Below are positions 49,787 to 60,094 of a DNA stretch of 64,000 nt, piece by piece. The notes below the pieces were generated by a model. The model was not told the origin of the DNA. It saw nothing but the letters and a program-made list of their open reading frames with translations, and made no database searches. This stretch comes from Lepeophtheirus salmonis (lineage: Eukaryota > Arthropoda > Copepoda > Siphonostomatoida > Caligidae): NCBI RefSeq assembly GCF_016086655.4, contig NC_052134.2, forward strand, positions 39,245,971 through 39,309,970, given 5' to 3'. The translations under genes were made by a program, and so were the position numbers. Position 1 is the stretch's first letter. Each line of letters starts with the position of its first letter.

Positions 49787-51963
49787 CAGTGGTTCCTAAC
49801 TTGAGGGTCGTAACACAAACTAAGATCGCCTTAGGCCTTTTAAAAAGTTGTTGTATGATACCGAATGACATTGTTTTGTATTATCGTGTTAATATCAATA
49901 TTAGCTAATTATAATAATTAACTAAACTAAAGTTTATTATCTAAAACTTTAGATTACCTATGATGAATTGCAAGCCAAGAATTAGGAAAAGAAAATATAG
50001 TGAGGAAATTTTATAGTATGGTTATACTTTTATACTTGAAGTAAGAATCCAAAAGCCTCAATGTCTCATTTGCAACTAAATTATGTCAACCGAGTATATG
50101 AAGCCCAATAAAATCGTTTCGTCCTTTAAACGCTAAGCATCCTAACTTTGTGGGTAAGTACGATTAGTATTTTAAGAAGAAAACTAATGGTGTAAAAAAA
50201 AAAACAGACTTCAATTTGGCGACAAGTACCAACAGCAGAATATGGCAGCAATTGAAGTTTCATATTGGGGCTCTCAGAATTGCCTAAGACAAGAAACCTC
50301 ACACTATTGCTGAGCAATTCAATTCCTGCTTCGAACTGAACACGTTAAAAAATCAAATACAACATCTGTCCAATAAGACCTCAGTAGAAGAATAGACGAC
50401 ATGTCTGTTGATATTATGGAGTAAGTAATTAAGGAAATGAAACTACCTCCACTTGGAATATTTAGAATCTAGCTTGATGAATCATCAGATGTGGCAAACG
50501 ATTCTTCGTTATTTGCTTACATGAGCTATTTTTAAGAAGGCCATTTTGGTGATGAATTATGATGAATTTATTTTTTGTAAACCCCTTGTAACGACAACTA
50601 CTGCAAGCGATTTCTTTAAAAAAGTGGGTTCATTTTTGCAAAATTATGACATTCCTTGGGTAAATGTTTTTGGTATCTGCACAGACGGTGCTCCAGCAAT
50701 GCTAGGTTGTAGGTCTAGATTTCAACGTTTGGTAATTAATGCATCATCGAATGCAATGGAAACTTCCTTTATGGTTCTTCGACTTGTGTTAGTAAATAAA
50801 ACTTTGCCAAAATAATTTCAAGATATAATGAAAAAGGTTGTAAGTGTCGTGAATTGTGTAAAAGCTAATATTTCAATCAGTAGCCTATTTTCAAAAATTT
50901 AACAATTAGTTGGATGCATCCCATAACAGTATATTATTGTCCACTAACGTGAAATGGTTGCTAAAAGGCAAAGTTTTAAGACGTGTTTTTGATCTTTGTG
51001 GTTATCTTAAAAACATTTTTGAATCAAAAATCTGAACCATAATTTAATATACTTTTTGGAGACAGAATCCAACATTTTACTTGGCTGACATCTTTACAAT
51101 CCTGAAAGAGTTATATTTGTCTCTTCTAGGACCAAATCTAACATACCTAGATTTTTCAGAAAAGATCCGAGCATTCCAGTAGAAACTTCAGCCTTATCAA
51201 AAAAAAAATATGATAAAAATAGAATTGAAATGTTGTCGAGCTTATACTCTTTCTTTGGCAAAAATGATATTGAATAAGAAACAATGAAGAAGACTTTATT
51301 GAACAAAAAATTTATTTGACAGACTATTTGCATTTGCTAGAAATACATTCATCATCAGAGTTGAAGATGTTCTTGAGCATGCACAAGTGGAGTTCATTGA
51401 ACTCATTTCCATAGATACAGAAAAAAACTGAATTTTGTCCAATCCTTTTAACAAATGTCGGATCAAGAGTTTCTAGTCAATTTCCCTTCTGTCTGAGATC
51501 GCACTGCGCCTGATTCTTCCTTTTTCAGCAACATACCTTTGTAAAATAATCTTTTCAAGTTTGTTGGTTATCAAATCTAAATACATGACCAGACTTGTTG
51601 TATCTGGGTTGTGCTCCTACAAAGACTACTCCAAGGATTTCAGAGCCGGTGAGAAAGAAGCCAGAACAGCTTTCTCACTTATACCTTTTGCTTTTCGCAA
51701 TGCAAACTTTTTGGTAATTAAAATATAACACATTGTTGTGTTGTTAAATTTTTAATGATACAATCATTAAATTTTCGTAAATAAACAACATTATGCTTAT
51801 AAATTTTCAGATATTTAGAATTCAAATTTAAATATTTATTCGAGTAATAGTTAGCTCCAAAAATGTAGTAAGGAGTGTTCTCGACTAATTTAATCATTGG
51901 AGTTACCGCAACTTGTCAAATGTTATCAAGGGGTTACACTAACAAAAAGGTATATAACCGCTG
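49787..51963 (+). mobile_element. Near full-length hAT element (Charlie/ZBED5 type), inactive
   Basis: The left end CAGTGGTTCCTAACTTGAGG followed by GTCGTAAC is the terminal inverted repeat typical of Charlie-type hAT elements. The right end, AACCGCTG at 51956-51963, is its inverse at seven of eight positions. Flanking 8-mers ATCTCGAA (49779-49786) and ATCTATAG (51964-51971) match at five of eight, consistent with a decayed 8-bp target duplication. At 2177 bp the element is about the size of autonomous members and carries the remains of one transposase gene. Confidence 0.85.
49995..51670 (+). pseudogene. hAT transposase relic (ZBED5-like) with BED finger
   Basis: Fragments in order: KRKYSEEIL; PQCLICN (first Cys pair of a BED zinc finger); AKHPNFVGKYD (histidine half); RIWQQLKFHIGALRIA and DKKPHTIAEQFNSCF; DLSRRIDDMSVDIME; IFRI, stop, LDESSDVAND (start of the RNase-H core); then an 89-codon open stretch at 50546-50815 with DEFIFCKPLVTTTTASDFFK, VNVFGICTDGAPAMLGCRSR. 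Further on are SEKIRAFQ, stop, KLQPYQ near 51160 and FSATYLCKIIFSSLLVIKSK near 51530, the conserved C-terminal dimerisation block. At least six stops and several frame changes show it is dead. ZBED5, FAM200 and SCAND3 are domesticated relatives, but nothing suggests domestication here. Confidence 0.88.
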
Positions 51964-51974
51964 ATCTATAGTTT

Positions 51975-53100
51975 ACTCTTTTGTTAGATGACTGTTTAAA
52001 AATAAAATTTGAGCTACTTTCTATATACATATACAATTTACATATATGTAATATAAGCATTTATTGTTGGATATGAAGATGGGGAGAAACATTCTGAAAA
52101 AAGAGACTTAATAATACATTAAAATAATTACCTATTGTCTTTATTCATATAAGCCATCATTTTGAAGGGTCGTAGAAATATTTTACTTTTTTAATCTATA
52201 TTTTAATCACGTATTGTAGCTTTAAAAATGCACTTAAATATGCATAAAAGTATTAGTAAATATATAGATATAAAAAAATCAAAAAGTGAGAAAAGTTCTT
52301 GCCATGCGCAGGAAAGGAATACATTTATAAAAACGCATTGTTATACCTATGCAGATATATTCATTTAGCAGGACTGAATACTGTAAAATTTATAGCAATC
52401 GTATAAATAATTTTGCCATTTCTTACTTTTACATGTAGTTTTCATAAAGATTTATTTCTCTACTGTAGTATCTAAATCATATGGCTTTGGAAACTGTCTA
52501 GCTCAGAGATTTCATAACTAAACCTAAACAACGACACACAATTACATACAATCGATTCATTCCCATTTCATAATTTGCAGGGACTTTTTTTAATGGCAAT
52601 ATAATCTACAGAATCTGTATCAATTACTTAAATACAGGTGTGTGTCACATTTTTTCTTTTCAGACGCTCATTAATTAATTTATGTCTGTTCGTTGGGGCT
52701 GTCAGTGAAATTATCAACAAACCCTCAGATTTAACTATTTAAAACCCAAGATTAAAAGAAAAAAACAAGGCTGCAAGAATATTAAAAAATAGTTTCATTT
52801 CTTATTCAAGAAATTGCTGTAGATATTTGTGGGTTACTGGTATACCGTAAATTATTTATTGATCATAAAGATAGTTTTTTGTATGTTAAGGTGCATGTAA
52901 ATGAATATGGACAGCTAATGAAATAGTAGATGGTGCTGAAATGCTGGAGTTTTGACTTAGTAACTTCGATAAAAGTTTAATCTGAGCTTTATAATTATTT
53001 CATTTTTATCAAAACTAAATATCTTTCATAGTTCTACTACGAACTTTTAACAATAATGTTTAAAAAAGATCAAAGACATAACGTAGCCTTGAGAATTTGT
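51975..53100. other. AT-rich DNA, nothing recognised
   Basis: Random short frames and homopolymers only. Confidence 0.5.
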
Positions 53101-53132
53101 TACCAAGTTATAATTTTAAGTCTTTGTTGGAC

Positions 53133-53172
53133 TCGGAGTAGTATTTGGGATTGACATCGGAGTAAATCTAGC
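53133..53172. repeat. Dispersed repeat R2, copy 2
   Basis: Similar to 46010-46070 in the same orientation, sharing GACTCGGAGTAG and ATCGGAGTAA-like blocks. A minus-strand open frame crosses it (53313-53116) but has no recognised family. Confidence 0.5.
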
Positions 53173-53639
53173 AGCTGATTTTAGGTGATCTAATGAAACA
53201 TCATAAGCAATATTATTTCTCTCCTCCAAAATATTCTTTAAATTGATAGAGTTACTATGTTTATTTTTGGTTTGTTTTTTTAAACGGCCCATTCTACACT
53301 CAATTTTCATCACTAGTTATACACTACACACTCAATTTATAACATCTTTCAAAACATAACTGTCCTAGGATTTATAGAAATCTCCGACTTTTTTTTTTTT
53401 TTTATTTTGCAATAATGGTATGAATGGAAGTTTATATGTTAACTTCAGATAATACCTGCTTTGCATCGGTTTTCAAACCACCCTTGACATTCACTTTTAG
53501 TCCTATTTAGCCTCTAAAAATTGATAGGATTATTAATTAGTTTTTGTTATTTTTGACAATTTATATTTTTTCAAGAGTAAAATTTAAACAAAAAGGTTTT
53601 GTGAGGACATTTATTTAACAAAATCATCTGAAAATAGTT

Positions 53640-54265
53640 TTGAACACAACCCTAAACTCTAATAAGTGACTCAATATGAGGTCTAAATCCCTTGCAGAAC
53701 TTGACTATGAAGTCAGACTAGAGCTTGGTGTACTCCTTCTTTATAAAAGACTCAAACACTCCTGGGAGGAGTAGCAAACCCCCTCTCCTCCAGACGCATT
53801 TCGATAAAATAGTCCAAGAAGGTAAGCTACATGTTGAGGTCCCAAAAGTCCGGAGTCTCACAGGAAGGCCTGAGTCTTAACAGCGCGAAGGTACGGAGCT
53901 CTGTCTTGAGTGAAAACAAAGTTCTCCCCAAACTTTTGTCTGGCCTAAGTCAGTGCTTTTTTTCCCGAAGTTTGATGTAAGCATCTGCATTGAGCCACTC
54001 CTTCCTCTCCACGAAAATGAGAGGGCAGACTCAACAACGCCCAAAACCATGGCTCCGGCTGGATTTTTTGTTCTGAAAAAATGTCTCACTGAAGGTAAAA
54101 TATTGTCTGGATCCTTGGTTGTGATTTTTCGGCTGTTCTGCTTATTCACAGGGGCATAAAAGGTGAAAAAAAATCATCAGAAAATTTAGAATCTTCTTTG
54201 CTGTTTCCAATGATGTCCTCATTCGTGATATTGCACCAATGTCTTTCCGGATTGAAATTAATAAA
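53640..54265 (-). pseudogene. DD37D-like transposase relic
   Basis: A 90-codon minus-strand stretch (54149-53877) begins MNKQNSRKITTKDPDNILPS, VRHFFRTKNPAGAMVLGVVE. A frame change then gives CPLIFVERKEWLNADAYIKL, followed by GENFVFTQDRAP (second aspartate) and, at the left end, VKFCKGFRPHIESLI. This is the order found in the 345-residue family: N-R-QN-R block, KNPA..MV.GVV, V.AD.Y...L, TQD.AP, and the C-terminal SC..FR..IE helix. Stops and frameshifts are frequent. The upstream FSDDFFS-like segment near 54190 may be the first-aspartate block. No terminal repeats were found. Confidence 0.72.
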
Positions 54266-54269
54266 ACGT

Positions 54270-55510
54270 ATACTACTAGATAAGATCAACCCTGAAATTT
54301 AAGTATGTATTCTTAAGATTCCATAATTCCTCAAAAAAATATTATTGGACTTTGACTTTCTGTTTCTGTTCTCTGCTTTCCTTACAGCTTCGAGCTGTTC
54401 TCAATCATTGGACTGCCATGAAAGGACATCATCTATCTTTTATTCATTAACTTCAGGCTAAAACGACCTAAAGATAGGATAAATATGAGCAAAGTAATTA
54501 TAAAGCAAACACACAACCTGGATATTATGGGCCTACAAATGTTACAGACGAATCCCTACTATTCCAGGGAGGGAAGATTCCTCCGGAGTAACATCCATGT
54601 AGAGAAGAAAATGTGATGACTCTCCATTCTTACAAATTAATAGTATGACTCAATCTTTATAGTATTTGAATTCGTTATTTCATGTTGTTATTACTTATTT
54701 CACTGTAACCATATAATGATAGGATTTTTATTAGAAAAGGTTCGAATTACTTTTCACTTATTACTTGAACAATACCGAGAAACGCATATAAGTAGAAGTG
54801 GGTGCAAATCTCAAAAAAGTAAGAGTTGTGCCATCATTTCATCTTATGAAGTATTAGAAAAGCATATATTTAGAAAGTGTCATTATTCGTATAGTTGTTT
54901 TTTTTTTTTTGAGACGCCAGTCACTGTTTCACTTTTAACTCGACACTCTATCATCTAGTCTCCTTGAGCTCCAAAAACAGTTTTTATGTTTTAGGTATGA
55001 ATAAGCCCACCTTATATGATCCCCCCAAAAAAAATCAGCGCCACCATATTATCTTGACCAGGTTTAAAAAAAGCACCCATGCAAAATTTTAGCTTCCTAG
55101 ATTCAACTGTGTGGGCACCCATAAACAAGACAAACAAGCTCTATTTTATAAATATAAAGATTCTTTATTTTTTTCTATTCTCTTATCCCCTTCATGTTAC
55201 TACATAAAAATTGAAATACACACCAAAATGGGTGCTCGTAAACCCGTACACAATAAAAAGAAGAGAGGTACAAACTTCTTTGCGCCCATCAGTCAGCCGA
55301 CCTTTAGAACCACAGAATTTCCTTTTAATTCGATCATCCATCTCAAAAGATGCTCGAATTTGGAGTTCCGTATTCAAGGATGGACAATAGGTTGAAAATT
55401 CCTTCAATCTATTCCTGTTTAAAATTCCTATGACGTCATTGTACCGTGTTCAGTTTAAAAACACATATGACAATTTATATGTAAAATCTACAAAGAGTTT
55501 TAAATATCAC
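54270..55510. other. Mostly unassigned DNA
   Basis: Open frames at 54716-54958 and 55111-55395 (plus) have no family signature. The second is flanked by GGGCACCCATAAAC and GGGTGCTCGTAAAC, which are loosely inverted in part and may belong to an unknown repeat. Confidence 0.4.
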
Positions 55511-55519
55511 AATTTTTTT

Positions 55520-55626
55520 GAGACCGATATATATCGTACTTTTTTAAAGGATTAAATTTGTTCGGTCCAACAAAAATCATAAGCGTATCAGACTGATCTA
55601 GGATTTCCAGACCGAAACTCAACACT
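55520..55626 (-). mobile_element. MITE-like repeat, family X copy 3 (short)
   Basis: Read on the minus strand it starts AGTGTTGAGTTTCGGTCTGG and ends near TTGGACCGAAC, so both ends carry the GGTC/GACC motif of the copies at 35183 and 47133. Only about 100 bp long, it is probably an internally deleted copy. Confidence 0.4.
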
Positions 55627-55639
55627 AGATTGTATCAGT

Positions 55640-57190
55640 ATTCATTTCTATTTACATCCTTGGTTTGGAAATTCGGCCGAGCTAGACTTTTAGATGAATA
55701 GTCCTGGTGATAAAATATAGATACAAAAAATTATTTCCCTCTATTGTATATATAAACATATGTTACTTATGGCTAGGTTTAAAGTTTGACACCTTTTATA
55801 AATATGCACACTGCACAGCATGTCAGTGTTTCTGTTTGAATCTCGTTTAGGGGGTCATCGAGACAATAAAAAAGTAGAATTTCCGTATTTATCAAAAGCC
55901 TAAAGTAGACAAAAAAATCGAAATATGAACCAATCCATCCTATGGTAGCAAACAAAATTAAAATTATTATTCTTTGCTTTGTTCAAAATTATTATTGAGT
56001 TATAGCAGTTAAATGTTTTTCTTTAATTAATTAGGGATATATTTTCGCATAAAACTAAAATTAATCTACATAGTGAAATAAATATATATATATATCAAAA
56101 GCTTTTAAATAAAAAAAGTTATAATTTTGCTTCTTAAGCAAACTTTTATAATTTGTAGCGGTAATATTTGAAGGAAAAAAATGTAAATTGTATTTTGTGG
56201 TTATAATTGAATACATATAATGTAATTAAAATGGTATTTTTAAAACTGATATCCATGTGTACATTGTTTCATGGAATTTTAGGTTATAGGATTAGAGTTT
56301 CTTGATTGTGCAATGTACATGTGTAATGTGTATATATAGTTATTCAAACAGACATATCAGTCAATGAAATGCTGGGTTCTATGAACTTTTGTCTAATTGT
56401 CATTTTTAATTAATTACTTAAATATGTAAATGTACACAATAAATGATTTTTTTATATCAAAAAGTCATACAATGGTCGTTCAACAGGTGAAAATAACTTC
56501 CATCCCAAACCTTATTAGAATTTACAAGAAATTTGAAATGAATTTTCAGTATTTTATCATCAAAAATATGTTAATTTGTTCATATCGGACACCCTAGAAG
56601 ATATTTACCAGTCACTGGCTTGGTCACCTCACTTTCACTAACTAAAGGACTCAAGGATCTCTTTAAATCCCTTGAGTCCTTTATCACAAATGATGCAGGT
56701 ACCCCTTTGATTGTATCTCTTACTGTGTGGAAGCTACCTAAGACCTGGGGTTTACGGCGCGGGACACGAGTTTCCTTTTTTTAAAGAGACTTTGATATTT
56801 TAAACATTTTATAAAAAACAATAATTTGATATAGTGACGACGATAAAAAAAAACTCGCGCGAGGATGGGAGAGAGGGGGATAAAGGCAATCCATGTTATG
56901 ACGCCAGTACCCATTTAACAATAATCAAAATATGGTGCTGCCTGTGGGAAAACATTTAATTATATATTTCACAGAGGAAGGAATTCAGTTTGGAAAGATT
57001 TTTTTTGCTATAATGTTCTCGAAAAAGAAAATGGGGGAATCCTTAGTTTTGATGAGTTCCGAATAAATACTCGCATTTTAGGTAGACGAGCCAAGTTTTT
57101 GGTATCCTTTTTTGTTTACTTCATAAAACTCAATTACCAATTGACGAGTTTTGTTCGTGACACTTAACTAATCCTTAGATAATTATGATT
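55640..57190. other. AT-rich DNA with one hairpin
   Basis: No genes were recognised. A 13-bp inverted repeat lies at 56644-56682, and a short GC-rich patch at about 56745-56770. Confidence 0.5.
56644..56682. repeat. 13-bp inverted repeat
   Basis: AAAGGACTCAAGG (56644-56656) and CCTTGAGTCCTTT (56670-56682) are exact complements with a 13-nt loop. Confidence 0.7.
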
Positions 57191-57194
57191 CATA

Positions 57195-58210
57195 GAGAAT
57201 AAAGACTAGTTGAGTCACTAGTCTAAGAACGATAGATGAGAAATAGTTTACCTGGTTCGATTTTTGAGGGCAAATAAAATTAGCTTTATGATTAAAGCTT
57301 ATTTTATTATAATATTCACATTTAATATCTTAAATGTCTATTCTTTTACATTATTATATATTTTTTATTCTTTTTTAATTGTAGTGTCTGGAATAAGGGG
57401 TATGACTTGACAGTTCCAGGTAATTTTTCCTCCTACATTTTTGCCGCTGGTAATTTGCCTTGAGTAGATCAATATGTTTGACTTATCAAAAATTCATTAA
57501 TGAATTATTCAAAGTAAATCCTGTTCCTCTTTCATTTTGAATAATAAACATTCTGTCGATCTATCATTTTTTGGGATTTCAATTATTATCCCAAAATGGA
57601 ACAGTTCCTTAAAATACCAAGAGGTGTTGATACAATATTACAACTACGGCAAATAGTATGACTTTTTATTTGTATACAGGGCGACGCAAGGGGGCTGGAC
57701 AGGCTAAAGCTCTACCCCCCAAAAAAAAAAAAGCCAAATCAAGGAGATTTTGCTTTGTACTAAAAGAAATTTCGCGAGGAGAAAAAATTTTACGACGACA
57801 AAATAGCAGATTAAAAAACAAGGATTTATTTTCTAAAAAAAGGTAATTTTGATCAAACTATGCAGCAGAGGAAAAATTTGTAGTTTAAAAATGTTTTCGA
57901 TAAAAATCCATAAATGAAGTCGGGGGACCCCCCAATATAACCCTGTGGACACCCGTGTATAAAGTTCATATGAGTTGACCAAAAGGAATTTCTCATCAAA
58001 AGCATGTTCTTCATTAAAACAGGTTGCATTATTAGAACTAGCTGGATGAGCACCTCCAGGTAGTACTAAACCCATTAAATATCCACTTTTTATGATAAAA
58101 AGGCGGCAAATATGTCCGGCAGGAAAATCTCCTCTGGGCAAAATTACCGGCCACGTGACTTGACATTGACCAAATCAACATGTTTATTTTATCACTAGTT
58201 TATGTTTTGG
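57195..58210 (+). repeat. Dispersed repeat R1, copy interrupted by an insertion
   Basis: 57195-57410 aligns with 41960-42197 (GAGGGCAAAT, AAGCTTATT, TATAATATTC, TCTTTTACATTA, AATTGTAGTGTCTGGAA, TATGACTTGACA). The alignment resumes at 58158 with ACTTGACATTGACCAAATCA after a 747-bp insertion. Confidence 0.7.
57411..58157. mobile_element. Insertion with inverted ends and 8-10 bp target duplication
   Basis: The sequence between the two copies of TGACTTGACA starts GTTCCAGGTAATTTT and ends AAAATTACCGGCCACG; the ends are imperfect inverted repeats around GGTAATTTT. Sub-terminal blocks (TTGCCGCTGGTAATTTGCC on the left; GGCGGCAAATATGTCCGG on the right) are also inverted. Comparison with 42181-42210 shows the uninterrupted site ATGACTTGACATGGACCAA. 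An 8-bp duplication would suit hAT, 9-10 bp would suit a Mutator-like element. Internal frames (57658-57846 plus, 57833-58141 minus) resemble no transposase. Confidence 0.75.
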
Positions 58211-58214
58211 ATTT

Positions 58215-59090
58215 TTCTATTAAAAATGCTTGATATTCACTGAATTGTGCACTATTAGGTGGAATTGGTTATAGCTCTATGGTAAGATCACTAACATAAT
58301 AGAGGGAATATCAGCACCAGGAACATTAACAGTATCAGGGCTTACCGCTCTGTCCATTATAACAATATCTGGTAGCCTTTTCAGTGATTTTGCCAAAATG
58401 CTAATTTAGTACCGTTAGAATAATAGGCATTTAGTCATATCTGTCCTAACATTCCAGAAGCATAATCTTTTTAATCACCTCGTTCTATATTTATAAAAAT
58501 GTATCAAAGAAAGTAAGCTTATTTTTAAAACATTTGATGCAAATACAATATTAGTTTGTAGATATTAAATAAATTATTTTTTGAATAATTTATTCTATTT
58601 TATGATTAATTCTAGCATGAATTGAATCACATCATCAGTATTTATACACAATGACTCATATTTTAGGAGTAATATATGTTCTCAACATATTATCTTTGAA
58701 AAATGCGAGTAACAATCCACTCAAGGCTACTCAGTCATAATCTACATTAGTAGAAGCTACAGGGAAAGTCCTTATAAAAGAAGTTTTAACGTTGTCTAAC
58801 TTGCCAATATGGCTGAAATTGGAAATATAGCAATGTAGCACCTATTAAACGAGTGGCTTCTCACGTTTGACTAAAATTAATCTATCAAGTGATCAATGAT
58901 GTATTATAACACTTATTTATCCCATTTGAATCAACTATATATACAGAATAAAAACCGAAACCTATTTTGGAATGTAGAAAAAACAAAGAATTTATCTATA
59001 GAATAACTTGTCAAAGTACAAAATATATATATTTGGAATTAAAAAACTGTTATTTTGCACACATAATAATAAATTTTATAATGTTCAAAC
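58215..59090. other. AT-rich DNA 3' of the cystatin gene
   Basis: A 42-codon minus-strand stretch at about 58412-58285 (LAKSLKRLPDIVIMDRAVSP, DTVNVPGADIPSIM) looks translated but has no start, no family and no clear splice signals. The rest is random. I could not find a canonical AATAAA for the cystatin transcript in this flank. Confidence 0.4.
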
Positions 59091-59094
59091 AAAA

Positions 59095-60088
59095 TTAGAA
59101 ATATTCTATTTCATCTTCATGGGATTTTTCTGTTTGAACGGAGGTAAGAGTCTTGGTGTTTGAAAGATCATGGTATATACGGACATGAATATGATCATTA
59201 TCTCCAGCCTTTACCTTGGCAAAATAATTCCTTCCAGCAACTACCTAAAATTATGAATATGTAAGATTAAAAATACATCATTATTTAGTATGGGTTTAAT
59301 CATTTGAATAGATGAAAGTTTCATAAGCTTCAAAGATGTATAACTGCCAATAACTTATAAATATGTAGTTATTGCATATAAATTCTGCAATAAGTAGATG
59401 CTTCGATGTCTAAAAATAATAGATTAACCCTTCAAAAGTGACATATACTTATTTATAACTTATACAGATTTAAATTTTTGAATTTATAACAAATTTTAGT
59501 TCATGATGGATTTTACAGTGTATAAATAAATTATTTATCCCACCTAAGAATCAAGACATCAATACGATGAATAATGTATTATACAATAGTCAATAGAGTA
59601 TCAATTATAAACTCTATTCATCTTTAATGTTCATGCAAATTGATACATTAATTAAAGTTAGATAAAATTTAACAAATTACTGCGCATTTGCTGACATAAA
59701 TGCACAGAGGCGTACTATATAATTTACTTCTAATAACAGATAAACAATTGAAAAGTGACACGATTCTAAGTAGTAATATGAGTAAGTAAAACACGGCAAA
59801 AATTATAGAATATGACATAACCATATAACTATAATCTACTCGTAAATTATCCCTAAATAAAGGGCAAACCCAATCATTATCTGGCTATATTCATAACAAT
59901 CAATAAAGCAAACCAATGACGTCAGTTTCTTTCTTTCTTCTCTTCCTTACCTGAGTTTTGAAGGAAATAAGAGTTAATTTATCCACAGATTTCCCAATTT
60001 TCTCTTCAATTTTTGGCTTCAGCCCATCGATAATCTCTTGGACCTCCGGAGTAGCTTGTTCAAGGACTCCAATACCTCCAACCATCAT
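59095..60088 (-). CDS. Cystatin B-like (stefin, family I25A) cysteine protease inhibitor, two exons
   Basis: Stefins are small cytosolic inhibitors that block papain-type cathepsins (B, H, L, S) by wedging into the active-site cleft. Coding exon 1 (60088-59951, 46 codons) reads MMVGGIGVLEQATPEVQEII and ends ISFKTQ|. Coding exon 2 (59244-59095, 49 codons plus stop) begins VVAGRNYFAKVKAGDNDHIH and ends EDEIEYF. Joining in phase 0 gives 95 residues, against about 98 for vertebrate cystatin B. All inhibitory elements are present: the N-terminal MMVGGIG glycines, the first hairpin QVVAG (spanning the splice), and a second-loop region before TSVQTEK; the last residues resemble the YF end of the family. 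There is no signal peptide, as expected of a stefin. The intron has GT at 59950-59949 and AG at 59246-59245. It is intact and has no recognisable gene neighbours. Confidence 0.93.
59245..59950 (-). other. Intron of the cystatin B-like gene
   Basis: 706 bp, phase 0, beginning GTAAGGAAGAG after CTCAG and ending with a short T-run and TTTTAG. It splits the QVVAG inhibitory motif after its Q. AT-rich with no embedded transposon recognised. Confidence 0.88.
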
Positions 60089-60094
60089 TATTTA

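Noticed and set aside
57833..58141. 102-codon minus-strand frame inside the 57411-58157 insertion
   Set aside because: No transposase or other family features. It spans the element's terminal repeat, so it is more likely incidental.
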